This document shows positions 33,395-41,288 of a stretch of DNA of 48,853 nucleotides, piece by piece. Where the stretch lies: contig JAFAGA010000033.1 of NCBI GenBank assembly GCA_023423045.1, positions 1 to 48,853 on the forward strand, read 5' to 3'. Position numbers and translations under genes: made by a program. The notes beneath the pieces are model-generated. The model was not told the DNA's origin. It ran no database searches and saw only the letters and a list, made by a program, of their open reading frames with translations. Every line of letters begins with the position of its first letter. Within the stretch, counting starts at the first letter, position 1. This DNA is from Bacillota bacterium. GTDB lineage: Bacteria; Bacillota; Clostridia; Lachnospirales; Lachnospiraceae.

Positions 33395-33528
33395 ATAATA
33401 TTCTCCCCCATTTTTATTTTGTCTCTACCTCTTATTTTATCACACAGAATATAAGAAGTCGACATAATGGATATCGTATCTCCTGAATAATGAGAGGTCC
33501 GGTGCAAACAATATATTCTAAATGACAT

Positions 33529-33558
33529 TTGGATTCAATCCGAATTGTGTGTTAATAT
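33529..33558 (+). promoter_or_regulatory. Candidate promoter of the MsrAB gene
   Basis: TTGGAT (33529-33534) and TAATAT (33553-33558) are 18 bases apart, about 20 bases before the ribosome binding site AGAGGTG. Moderate match. Confidence 0.45.
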
Positions 33559-33579
33559 AAACTTAAAAAGAGGTGTGCT

Positions 33580-34530
33580 ATGTCAGAAATCTATCTTGCG
33601 GGCGGTTGCTTTTGGGGAACCGAGAAATATCTTTCGTCAATTCGGGGCGTTTTGTCCACTCAAGCCGGTTATGCCAACGGAAAGACGGAAAATCCAACCT
33701 ATGAGGAAGTGTGCCATCAAAATACTGGGCATGCGGAAACAGTTCATGTTGTCTATGATTCAGAGCTGATCCCTCTGGAATTTTTACTTGAGCTATATTA
33801 TGAAACAATCGATCCTGTTTCGGTCAACCGGCAGGGCGGTGATTACGGTGCGCAGTATCGAACCGGCATCTACTATGTCGATGACAGGGATCTGCAGGTG
33901 ATTAAGAGCTCCATTGCACAGCTGCAGGAGCGGTATGACAAGCCTATTGCGATTGAGGTAGCGCCGCTGCACAGTTTCAGCCCTGCGGAGGAATATCATC
34001 AAAAATATCTGGACAAACATCCGAATGGTTATTGTCATATTCCAAAGGCTCTGTTTGAAAAGGCTGCAAAGTCAATTATAAATCCTGTAGTTTACAGAGC
34101 GCCCGATGGTGATACACTGCGTAAAACTCTGACCGCGGTGCAGTATGAGGTGACACAGAACAGCGCCACCGAACCTCCCTTTCAGAACGAATTCTGGGAC
34201 ACCTTCCGTCCCGGAATTTATGTGGATATCACAACCGGTGAGCCGCTCTTTACCTCCGGTGACAAATTTGAATCCGGCTGCGGTTGGCCCAGCTTTTCAA
34301 AGCCCATTGATCCGGATGTGATCCAGGAAAAACGGGATGTTTCTCATGGAATGTATAGGACAGAGGTCCGAAGTCGTGGGGGTAATGCCCATTTAGGCCA
34401 TGTATTTAATGATGGTCCCAGGAAAACAGGCGGATTACGGTACTGCATCAACAGCGCATCCTTACGTTTTATCCCGAGAGATGAAATGGCGAAGGAAGGC
34501 TATGGACATCTTCTGCATCTGTTTCAATAA
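33580..34530 (+). CDS. msrAB: Bifunctional methionine sulfoxide reductase MsrA-MsrB
   Basis: A 316-residue fusion that repairs both sulfoxide stereoisomers. Residues 1-160 are MsrA: Cys10 in AGGCFWG, then GYANGKTENP, HAETVHVVYD and a HPNGYCHIP end. Residues 170-316 are MsrB: FQNEFWDTFRPGIYVDITTGEPLFTSGDKFESGCGWPSF (landmark SGCGWPSF), RSRGGNAHLGHVFNDGP, and the catalytic Cys near residue 289 in RYCINSASLRF. The protein has no signal peptide and so is cytosolic. AGAGGTG precedes the ATG. It is followed by a very strong terminator. With the separate MsrA upstream it suggests heavy oxidative load. Confidence 0.96.
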   Translation: MSEIYLAGGCFWGTEKYLSSIRGVLSTQAGYANGKTENPTYEEVCHQNTGHAETVHVVYDSELIPLEFLLELYYETIDPVSVNRQGGDYGAQYRTGIYYVDDRDLQVIKSSIAQLQERYDKPIAIEVAPLHSFSPAEEYHQKYLDKHPNGYCHIPKALFEKAAKSIINPVVYRAPDGDTLRKTLTAVQYEVTQNSATEPPFQNEFWDTFRPGIYVDITTGEPLFTSGDKFESGCGWPSFSKPIDPDVIQEKRDVSHGMYRTEVRSRGGNAHLGHVFNDGPRKTGGLRYCINSASLRFIPRDEMAKEGYGHLLHLFQ

Positions 34531-34541
34531 CAGTTTTTTAT

Positions 34542-34598
34542 ATGCAAAGGGCGCTGATTTCAGGCAATTCGTTTGCCTGAAATCAGCGCCCTTTGCAT
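34542..34598. terminator. Perfect 26-bp stem terminator
   Basis: Two exact 26-base arms (begin ATGCAAAGGGCGCTG) enclose a five-base loop TTCGT. It lies between the convergent msrAB and ABC exporter genes and probably ends both, since A/T-rich tracts flank each side. Its core AAGGGCGCTGATTT recurs in the terminator at 39764. Confidence 0.85.
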
Positions 34599-34631
34599 TT
34601 GCTCTATTTTGTTGAATTAAAAAGAATGATT

Positions 34632-36383
34632 TTATAGCTCTTGCGTATTGTAAAGCCTGGCATATACACCATCCAGGGCATATAGCTGTTCATGCGTGCC
34701 TTGTTCCGCAATTCCGTCTTTTGAGAGAACCACGATACGGTCAGCATTTCTCACCGTACTCAACCGATGTGCAATGATAAACAGCGTGCGGTCTTTCGAC
34801 AAGGTTCTGAGACTGTTCATAACCGCCTTTTCACTCTTATAATCCAAAGCACTGGTCGCCTCGTCAAAAATAAGAATTGGAGGATTCTTCAGGAAAACCC
34901 GGGCTATACTGATCCGCTGCTGCTGTCCGCCGGAAAGCCTTGCGCCGCGCTGTCCAATGTCAGTGTCGTATCCATCCGGCAGCTCCATAATAAACTCATG
35001 CGCATCCGCCTTCTTTGCAGCTTCAACTGCCTCATCCGCTGTCGCGCCGGGCCTGCCATATAAAATGTTTTCCATAATTGTGCCCGCAAACAGGAAGGTC
35101 TCCTGCCGTACAATGCCGATTTGCTTGCGGAGCGAGTGCAATGTCACATCGCGGACATTAATTCCGTCGATGAGGATTTCACCTTCATTCGCATCATAAA
35201 ACCGGGGAATCAGCGAGCACAAGGTGGATTTTCCGATGCCGGAATATCCTACAATGGCGACAGTTTCCCCTGCCTGGACATCAAGATTGATATTTTTTAA
35301 TATATAATCTTGTCCTCCTTCGTACAGGAAGGTTACGTTGCGAAATTCTACTCCCCCTTTGGTGATCTGTATATCCAGCGCATTTTCTGCGTCCGCTGTT
35401 TCGAGTATCATATCCATAATCTCCCGAAAACGCTGGTAGCCGGCTAATCCCTCCTGATACTGCTGTACCATAAAGGCAAGCTTTGGAACAGGCGCCGTAA
35501 GATAAGCGGTATATAGGATAAATACCAGAAGATCGGGCACATCCAATGCCGAGCCGGCAATCCATATTCCTCCAATTACAACAGTTGCAACCGTAATAAG
35601 TTGTGTGAAAAACTTTTCTATTACCGTAAAATGCAATGCTTCGTTCTTGTATATATTGGCACGGCTTTGATAAAAATGATCATTCTCCACTGAGAACTTC
35701 TGTACTTCAAGCTCTTCGTTAGCAAAGCTTTTGACCACTCGGATCCCTGATAGATTTTCTTCTGCCTGTATGTTGACATCAGCGATACGAATGTGACTCT
35801 TACGATAGGCCTTTTGGAGCCTATGATAAAAAACAAACGAATAGATGGCCATAAAAGGCAAAAGCATACAAACAACCAATGTCAGCTTTAAATTTATGTG
35901 GAGCAGGATAACAAGTGAGCCAATAAATTGTGTACCGTAAATAACCAGGTTTTCCGGCCCATGATGATACAACTCCGTCAGGTTCAAAAGATCATTTGTC
36001 AAGCGAGACATCAGTTGCCCTGTCTTTTGACTGTCATAAAAGCTAAAGGAAAGCTTTTGAAGATGCTCAAAGAGTTCCATGCGCATGTCGCGTTCGATTT
36101 TTGCACCCATATCATGGCCCTTATAATCAGAGAACATAGCAAAGCCTGTCTGAACTACAATGATAACCAGCATCAGCGCACCGGTTTGTAAAATAGGGAA
36201 TAATACATTCTCTGTACCGTTTTCCAGAACATTTTTTGTGATGTACCTTACACAAACCGGTAAAAGAATCGCAAGTACTGCGACTAAAGTGCCGGAAAAG
36301 AGATCCGCAATCAGCAATCCCTTATACGGCGCGTAATATGATAGAAATTTACGCAATTTTTGATTTCTTTTGTTTAATATCAT
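34632..36383 (-). CDS. ABC exporter, membrane-ATPase fusion (MsbA/BmrA type)
   Basis: A 583-residue half-transporter that exports lipids, drugs or peptides as a dimer. Residues 1-320 carry six membrane helices (first: LLIADLFSGTLVAVLAILLPV), with the coupling motif GAKIERDMRMELFEHLQKLSFSFYD. The ATPase has Walker A GYSGIGKSTL near residue 375, Q-loop VRQETFLF, signature LSGGQQQR near 480, Walker B PILIFDEATSALD, and the H-loop IAHRLSTVRNAD. Walker A has GYSGIGKST in place of the more usual SGSGKST. GGAGG lies four bases before the ATG and is inside a switchable hairpin preceded by an 18-codon leader peptide (36406-36462). That suggests induced synthesis, as for drug exporters. The gene is intact. 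Confidence 0.94.
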   Translation of the reverse strand: MILNKRNQKLRKFLSYYAPYKGLLIADLFSGTLVAVLAILLPVCVRYITKNVLENGTENVLFPILQTGALMLVIIVVQTGFAMFSDYKGHDMGAKIERDMRMELFEHLQKLSFSFYDSQKTGQLMSRLTNDLLNLTELYHHGPENLVIYGTQFIGSLVILLHINLKLTLVVCMLLPFMAIYSFVFYHRLQKAYRKSHIRIADVNIQAEENLSGIRVVKSFANEELEVQKFSVENDHFYQSRANIYKNEALHFTVIEKFFTQLITVATVVIGGIWIAGSALDVPDLLVFILYTAYLTAPVPKLAFMVQQYQEGLAGYQRFREIMDMILETADAENALDIQITKGGVEFRNVTFLYEGGQDYILKNINLDVQAGETVAIVGYSGIGKSTLCSLIPRFYDANEGEILIDGINVRDVTLHSLRKQIGIVRQETFLFAGTIMENILYGRPGATADEAVEAAKKADAHEFIMELPDGYDTDIGQRGARLSGGQQQRISIARVFLKNPPILIFDEATSALDYKSEKAVMNSLRTLSKDRTLFIIAHRLSTVRNADRIVVLSKDGIAEQGTHEQLYALDGVYARLYNTQEL

Positions 36384-36387
36384 AGAT

Positions 36388-36425
36388 CCTCCATATTAAG
36401 GAGGGCTAAAATATAGTCACCCTCC
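36388..36425 (-). promoter_or_regulatory. Mutually exclusive hairpins over the ABC exporter ribosome binding site
   Basis: Reading the minus strand, three segments occur in order: GGAGGG (36425-36420, inside the leader peptide), CCCTCC (36405-36400, just after its stop) and GGAGG (36392-36388, the exporter's Shine-Dalgarno). The middle one can pair either with the first, leaving the start site free, or with the third, hiding it. This is the usual layout of translation attenuators controlled by ribosome position on a leader. Confidence 0.65.
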
Positions 36426-36462
36426 ATTTTTTGATTTTGGTAACTATAGTTGTGTTTTTCAT
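36406..36462 (-). CDS. 18-codon leader peptide of the ABC exporter
   Basis: An ATG at 36462 is preceded by AAGGGTGG at four-base spacing and opens 18 codons, MKNTTIVTKIKKWRVTIF, ending in TAG one base before the anti-Shine-Dalgarno CCCTCC. The last codons (W-R-V) contain the first switch segment. The peptide is basic and hydrophobic, like known leaders of inducible resistance genes such as the bmrB leader upstream of bmrCD. Translation of this frame is inferred from its ribosome binding site and its exact placement. Confidence 0.6.
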   Translation of the reverse strand: MKNTTIVTKIKKWRVTIF

Positions 36463-36636
36463 ACTTCCACCCTTTCTTTCTTTAAATTTATTACATCGCA
36501 AATTCCTTTGCGGTATAACCGAAACATAAATCATATGAATCATAAATAATAATATTTTAGAATCAATTGCAAGAGAAAGCAATCTACAAAATGGTTATAA
36601 TCATTTTTTATCATGGTTTTAATAAAAACAGGTTGC

Positions 36637-37158
36637 TTAGCTTTGAGACCCTCTGGTCAATTGTTTCGAATAATATAAAACCAAAACTCCATCTTCCAGT
36701 TCAGAGTTTACAAACACATTATATCCCCAATGTAAATAGATCGCGAGGTTCCTTGTCTCTCTCGCCTCCACGCCTATGGTTATGGTTGTATATCCTGCAT
36801 TAACGGCGTATTGCTCCATTACCTTCCGAAGTTTGGATATATGTCCTTGGCCTTCATAATTTTTATCAATCCTCAATGCGTTAATATTGGTAGCATTCAG
36901 CCCGTCGGCAAGTTCAGTTCTGCCATCGATTGCACTACATTCCGGAGAAAACAATAAAGTTCCCTGTCCAATGGGATGGTTGTCGTGTAAAATCACAAAT
37001 GTTCTGCATTTCCCGGCCATATTATTTTCAATATACTCTGTCTTCCATTCAATCCATCGGCTGTTGCCGGCATTATCGGCAATGTCTTTATCCCATATAA
37101 ATTCAAGTTCTTCGATAGAAGCTGCCTTGTATTCAAATCCTGAGTTATATTTCTCCAT
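36637..37158 (-). CDS. GNAT-family acetyltransferase
   Basis: A 173-residue N-acetyltransferase. The acetyl-CoA loop reads RIDKNYEGQGHISKLRKVMEQYA (Q/R-x-x-G-x-G/A as YEGQGH), followed by the terminal ARETRNLAIYLHWGYNVF. The N-terminus EFIWDKDIADNAGNSRWIEWKTEYI is like aminoglycoside-acetyltransferase-like proteins, but no resistance subtype is clear. It is upstream of the leader of the ABC exporter on the same strand with about 170 bases between. It is cytosolic. Substrate is unknown. Confidence 0.87.
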   Translation of the reverse strand: MEKYNSGFEYKAASIEELEFIWDKDIADNAGNSRWIEWKTEYIENNMAGKCRTFVILHDNHPIGQGTLLFSPECSAIDGRTELADGLNATNINALRIDKNYEGQGHISKLRKVMEQYAVNAGYTTITIGVEARETRNLAIYLHWGYNVFVNSELEDGVLVLYYSKQLTRGSQS

Positions 37159-37193
37159 TTATACGTCTCCCTTCCGTATTATCGTATTGCAGT

Positions 37194-37355
37194 TCAGGAA
37201 ATATACTTTGTTATGTATTCCTCAACAGCCTCAAACGGCTTGCCCTCGCTAGCAAATTGTCTGAGTATGCCATCCTTATGCATTCTCTTTCCAATGCTAA
37301 TTCCCATAGGACAATAGGTTCTCCAATTCTCAATGAGACGCTTCGGATTAGAATA
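37194..37355 (-). pseudogene. Unidentified C-terminal coding remnant
   Basis: A 53-codon frame follows an in-frame stop and ends at TGA, 36 bases before the GNAT start. It reads NPKRLIENWRTYCPMGISIGKR, then MHKDGILRQFASEGKPFEAVEEYITKYIS. Amino-acid composition is protein-like and helical, but there is no start codon near its front, so it is the tail of a lost gene. I do not recognise the family. Confidence 0.4.
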
Positions 37356-37392
37356 CTAATGTTTTTCATGACGGATATGATAGCAAATACTA

Positions 37393-38316
37393 CTAAATTT
37401 TATTCTCATATAACGAAATGGCTTCAAACCATAATTCGTCAGCATATGGACGTGTTTTATCATCCTTTTTTGCTGCCAGTTCCTCCACAAATTCTAAAAA
37501 TAATAATACAGTTACTCTGGCATTTTCATACTCTGATATGGATAGCTTATTCCAAAACGGCGCAGCCTTATAGTAATCCGATTCCTTCAGCAGTTGCACG
37601 GGTATTTTTGTATCATATGGCACACGTCTCTCTATAACCGTGAAATTATTTGTATCAAAAATGGTATAGGGAGCAGATATATTAAAATCAAGCGGCAGCC
37701 CGCATGAACCTGGATTGATTAGCAATTTGCCATCAATCTCCGCATACCATTGCGTATGATAATGGCCGAACAAATAAATTCCATCCGGCATCCCTGATAA
37801 TTTTTTGATGAATTCCTGATTTTGCTGAAGAGTGTTTTTAACATAGGCTAGATACTCTGTGTGACTGGAATATTCTTTACCGTATTGAGTAAGAAATGCT
37901 CTGCCGCCTATACGGTCAACTATTCCATGTCCAAAATGCTGACCCGGCGAATGAGCCATATAAAAATTGATGCTGCCGACTGTAAAAAAGAGCTTCTCCG
38001 GTAAATTTTCAATATAGACATAATGATTATCTTTAATCGTTTTTAGATTCCAATAGAGAGGAACAAGCTGCTCGCTTCTCCATTCTTTGGAATCAATCTT
38101 TTTATACTCAATCATTCTTTCTTCTTTATTTCCTTTAATCGCATAAATATCAGCCATTTCCTTTATCCTTGATATGACCTCATTATGCATCGGAAATTCA
38201 CCGTAATAATCTCCTAAGAAAAGATATTTATCAATACTCTGGCCTTCACAATCTTCTAAGACCGCGTTTAATGCATTTAAATTTCCATGAATATCCGAAA
38301 TAATAGCATATCTCAT
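37393..38316 (-). CDS. Calcineurin-like metallophosphoesterase
   Basis: A 307-residue phosphoesterase. The dimetal motifs are visible in order: ISDIHGNLNAL (D-x-H) at residue 6, FLGDYYG (GD) near 40, GNKEER (GN[H/K]E) near 65, and LFGHYHTQWY (GHxH) near 195. They suit the YfcE/diadenosine-phosphatase-like group. A C-terminal extension of about 85 residues (from VPYDTKIPVQLL) is longer than usual. The start at 38316 has AAAGGA six bases upstream. It is cytosolic. It is followed on the same strand by the GNAT remnant and preceded by an amidase with a 41-base gap, possibly one transcript. Confidence 0.88.
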   Translation of the reverse strand: MRYAIISDIHGNLNALNAVLEDCEGQSIDKYLFLGDYYGEFPMHNEVISRIKEMADIYAIKGNKEERMIEYKKIDSKEWRSEQLVPLYWNLKTIKDNHYVYIENLPEKLFFTVGSINFYMAHSPGQHFGHGIVDRIGGRAFLTQYGKEYSSHTEYLAYVKNTLQQNQEFIKKLSGMPDGIYLFGHYHTQWYAEIDGKLLINPGSCGLPLDFNISAPYTIFDTNNFTVIERRVPYDTKIPVQLLKESDYYKAAPFWNKLSISEYENARVTVLLFLEFVEELAAKKDDKTRPYADELWFEAISLYENKI

Positions 38317-38357
38317 AAGTTTTCCTTTCAATATTAAAATACTGACAGGTTATAAAG

Positions 38358-39680
38358 TCAATGCAGCACCTTTTCCAGCTCTCGCGCCACCTTAAAAAGG
38401 GCATTCTCCCCATATCGCCGTGCAACAAAGAATGAACCGATGGGCAAACCTTTCGACGTCATACCTATGGGTATCGTCATGCTTGGAAACCCTGTCGCCG
38501 CAGCCAAACCGGAGTTACCAGCAAGCATAAAGAATACATCAATGTGATTCTCATCGAACAGTCTTTCATAACTACGAATTGCGATATCACGCTGTGCCAA
38601 TGCTTCTAAATATTCCGGTTCCTTCATTGTCCCGCTGATATTGCCGTTCGCATTCACAAGGCTGTTCTGACCGTATCTCAGGGCAACATCCGAATGCCGA
38701 TCATTGTATGTAATAATTTCTTGCAAGCTCTGTGGTATCTCAGGATTGTTCATGGAACGCAAATAACGGTCAATTCCAAACTTGAATTCATACCGCATTA
38801 TCTTATCCAAGAAACTACCCACATGTATCCCATGCTCAGGGAGGTCGATGCACTTCGCTCCCAATTCGCACATAACGCCAATCAGCCGCTCGCCGGCATC
38901 AATCCATTCAGAGTCAATGTCCTCCGTAAACATTCGGCAAATACCAATGCGGACTCCTTCCAATTGCGTTGTGTGAGGTCTTTCATATTGCTTTCCGGCG
39001 AGCACACTCAAAAGCAGCGCTGTGTCCTCCACGCATCGCGCCATCGGTCCCGGTGTATCCAGGGTAAAGGATATCGGAATTACGCCGTCGCTGCTGACTA
39101 ATCCGATGGTAGGCTTTATACCGACAATCCCGGCACATTGAGCAGGTGATATGATGGAGCCGCAGGTTTCCGTACCAATAGCTGCCGCGCACAAATCAGC
39201 GGCTACCGCAACGGCGGAGCCGGTACTGGAGCCGGAAGGGTCAGCTTTGGCATCAAATAGATTCAGCGTCTGGCCGCCGCGCGAGCTGTATCCGTTTGGC
39301 ATGGCACCATCAGTCATATAATTCGCAAATTCCGTCATATTTGTCTTTCCAAGTATAACAGCTCCTGCTTCGCGCAACAGACGGACACAGGGTGCATCCT
39401 TCGGCGCCTTGTTTTTTGCAAGCGCAACCGATCCTGCGCTTGTGTGCATACGGTCCCCTGTGTCAATATTATCCTTTAACAGGATGGGGATGCCATACAG
39501 CGCTCCTCGTCTATCGTCAGAAGCGTCAAGGCGTTCCGCGATATCGTGCGCCTCCGGGTTAATCTCTATTACCGCATTGAGGTGTTTATTTTCTTCAATT
39601 CCGGATATATACTGAGATACAAGTTCACGTGAGGACAATGCTCCGCTTCGTATCGCCTCGGTCATTTGGAAAATAGTCAT
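38358..39680 (-). CDS. Amidase-signature hydrolase
   Basis: A 440-residue amidase-signature enzyme with the full Ser-cisSer-Lys triad: Lys69 in ILLKDNIDTG, cis-Ser151 in DPSGSSTGSA, and nucleophile Ser175 in TCGSIISPAQ. The 24-residue spacing of the two serines is standard. It hydrolyses a carboxamide of unknown identity. It lacks the GatA-specific features, and no gatB or gatC is nearby, so it is not the tRNA amidotransferase. The start at 39680 (AAAGGAG seven bases upstream) is preferred to an in-frame ATG at 39803, which begins inside a terminator. It is intact. Confidence 0.92.
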   Translation of the reverse strand: MTIFQMTEAIRSGALSSRELVSQYISGIEENKHLNAVIEINPEAHDIAERLDASDDRRGALYGIPILLKDNIDTGDRMHTSAGSVALAKNKAPKDAPCVRLLREAGAVILGKTNMTEFANYMTDGAMPNGYSSRGGQTLNLFDAKADPSGSSTGSAVAVAADLCAAAIGTETCGSIISPAQCAGIVGIKPTIGLVSSDGVIPISFTLDTPGPMARCVEDTALLLSVLAGKQYERPHTTQLEGVRIGICRMFTEDIDSEWIDAGERLIGVMCELGAKCIDLPEHGIHVGSFLDKIMRYEFKFGIDRYLRSMNNPEIPQSLQEIITYNDRHSDVALRYGQNSLVNANGNISGTMKEPEYLEALAQRDIAIRSYERLFDENHIDVFFMLAGNSGLAAATGFPSMTIPIGMTSKGLPIGSFFVARRYGENALFKVARELEKVLH

Positions 39681-39763
39681 AAGATGCTCCTTTGCAAAGA
39701 TATCATGTACTAACAAATAATACCATACCCCAACATGATTGAAAAGGGAAATCACGTTATAAT

Positions 39764-39800
39764 AAGGGCGCTGATTTACTAAAAATAAATCAACGCCCTT
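39764..39800 (-). terminator. Terminator after the spore coat genes
   Basis: AAGGGCGCTGATTTA pairs with TAAATCAACGCCCTT (one mismatch) around a short A-rich loop; T/A-rich on the minus-strand exit. It ends the coat-gene transcript before the amidase. Confidence 0.75.
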
Positions 39801-39829
39801 CAAATGAAACCAAGCTCAGGTTTTTATAT

Positions 39830-40084
39830 TTATTGCTGTCCGGTAAGCTGGGATTTGGTCTGCTGCACTTCGTCGTCCTTGGCCATGAGCGCGGGTTTAT
39901 AATACCCTTTCGCCTGTGCCATTTTGAACAGCTTATACTGCGAAACTTCGTCGTTATTACGGATTTGCTGAATGGTAGAACGCAGTGTGGGGTTCGCACA
40001 TTCGGAAATGGTGTTGGCGTAGAATGTCAGATTGCTCTTTACAGAGGAAAGAACATCGTTGACCATTATCTTTTCTTGTATCAT
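39830..40084 (-). CDS. Spore coat protein, CotF-like (long partner)
   Basis: An 84-residue helical protein: MVNDVLSSVKSNLTFYANTISECANPTLRSTIQQIRNND, then YYKPALMAKDDEVQ. The ferritin-like helix pattern, with conserved YANTISECANP and QYKLFKMAQAKGYYKP, fits the CotF/CotF-like coat proteins of Bacillus and Clostridium. In the family a full-length protein carries both halves; here the halves are separate genes, 15 bases apart. AGGAGG lies nine bases before the ATG. It is likely made in the mother cell late in sporulation. Confidence 0.85.
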   Translation of the reverse strand: MIQEKIMVNDVLSSVKSNLTFYANTISECANPTLRSTIQQIRNNDEVSQYKLFKMAQAKGYYKPALMAKDDEVQQTKSQLTGQQ

Positions 40085-40099
40085 TACTTCTTTCCTCCT

Positions 40100-40285
40100 T
40101 TAACTCAAAAAGCCTAACAATTGTTGTTTGGTTTTCATCGCTTCCTGTGCACCATCCTGGAAAAACTGCTTAATTTCAGGATCGGTCGCTTGCTCGGCAT
40201 AGGTTTGTAATTTTTGGTGAGCAGTATCATGGGCGCCAATCAAATGACGCAGGTTCTGTAGTTCAGTTTGATTTAATTGGGACAT
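40100..40285 (-). CDS. Spore coat protein, CotF-like (short partner)
   Basis: A 61-residue helical protein: LRHLIGAHDTAHQKLQTYAEQATDPEIKQFFQDGAQEAMKTKQ. It corresponds to the first helical hairpin of CotF-like coat proteins; conserved landmarks are LIGAHDTAHQKL and DPEIKQFF. AAAGGAG lies seven bases before the ATG. It is in an operon with the longer partner downstream. Presence of both supports a sporulating host. Confidence 0.83.
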   Translation of the reverse strand: MSQLNQTELQNLRHLIGAHDTAHQKLQTYAEQATDPEIKQFFQDGAQEAMKTKQQLLGFLS

Positions 40286-40365
40286 AAGAAAACTCCTTTC
40301 AAAATATTCTCGTATTTAGTATTTCATAATACAAACAGAATATTCACCGGAAAGGAATAAATGGG

Positions 40366-41109
40366 TCAAACCTTTCTTGCTTTGAATACAAAAGACAATG
40401 GAAGCTTTTGTGCCTTCCTTGATCTATCATCAATTTCACCTTTCATTTTCATTGTTTTTTCATTGGTTTGCTCCACCATTGTTTCAATAATAAATCCTGC
40501 ATCTGTCAAAGCATTAATGTAGGTTGAAATTTTTCTATTAGGCAGCATTATTTCCATATCATCAACGATTTGTGTATGCCATTCTTCATCAAAATAACTC
40601 TTGTCAAAAATCAGCTGCCATTCCTCTATTATAACACAGCCATGCAAAGGATGTTTCCAGCTGAATATAAAAATACCATCCTTTTTTAGATACGAAGACA
40701 TTCGCCGAAAAACCTTCTCCAAATCTGTAGCCCAGCCTATTCCATAGATCGAATAAACAATATCAAAATAATTTTTAGGTATGCCACACTCGTCTTCCAT
40801 AGGAGAACAGATTAATTTGGGATAATAGCTGCTTTCCGCAAGAAATCTTTCAGCATTCTCAAGTTGCTTTTGTGAAATATCAACTCCCCATAATTCACCG
40901 GCATTTCTTTCTGCATGATATTTTAAGGAATGTCCGCTCCCGCAACAAATTTCAAGCATCGTTTTCCCGGTTACATCACCAAACAAATTCAATTCATTTT
41001 CTGTAATAAATTGAACGCCATATTCAGGCAATGCAGTAGTCCCAAACCAGCTATCAGCATTTGTGTTCCAGTAAGTTTTATTAACTTCATGTATTTGTCT
41101 GCTTTCCAT
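40366..41109 (-). CDS. Class I SAM-dependent methyltransferase
   Basis: A 247-residue methyltransferase of the Methyltransf_11/25 type. Motif I is MLEICCGSGHSLKYH near residue 50, the acidic loop LWGVDISQKQLENAE near 72, and motif post-I/IV DIVYSIYGIGWATDLEKVFRRMSSYLKKDGIF (landmark DIVYSIYGIGW) near 120. The N-terminal WNTNADSWFGTTALPEYGV caps the active site as in small-molecule methyltransferases. AGAAGGA lies before the ATG. It is cytosolic. Its acceptor is unknown. It is just downstream of LuxC on the same strand, about 180 bases away across an acetyltransferase scrap. Confidence 0.9.
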   Translation of the reverse strand: MESRQIHEVNKTYWNTNADSWFGTTALPEYGVQFITENELNLFGDVTGKTMLEICCGSGHSLKYHAERNAGELWGVDISQKQLENAERFLAESSYYPKLICSPMEDECGIPKNYFDIVYSIYGIGWATDLEKVFRRMSSYLKKDGIFIFSWKHPLHGCVIIEEWQLIFDKSYFDEEWHTQIVDDMEIMLPNRKISTYINALTDAGFIIETMVEQTNEKTMKMKGEIDDRSRKAQKLPLSFVFKARKV

Positions 41110-41148
41110 ATTAGTATCCTTCTTTAATATCCTTCTTTTATTATCGTA

Positions 41149-41262
41149 TTATAATTCTAACACGGAGACAATTTCCTCTCCACACATTTCGCCGTTTTCT
41201 GAAAGCCCCATCGAGGTATATAAATCTCTGGCGATGCAATTATTCACATGCAGGTTATTCTC
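41149..41262 (-). pseudogene. Tail of a GNAT-family protein
   Basis: A frame of 37 codons after an in-frame TGA reads ENNLHVNNCIARDLYTSMGLSENGEMCGEE, then IVSVLEL and stop. The IARDLYTSMGL pattern is the closing motif of acetyltransferases (A-x-x-LYxSxGF). No acetyl-CoA loop is upstream, so it is only a fragment between LuxC and the methyltransferase. Confidence 0.6.
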
Positions 41263-41288
41263 ATTATGCAAAGAGGATCATGGAGATA

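Noticed and set aside
38358..39680. GatA subunit of the tRNA amidotransferase
   Set aside because: The amidase triad is present, but no gatB or gatC is adjacent and the sequence reads like a general amidase.
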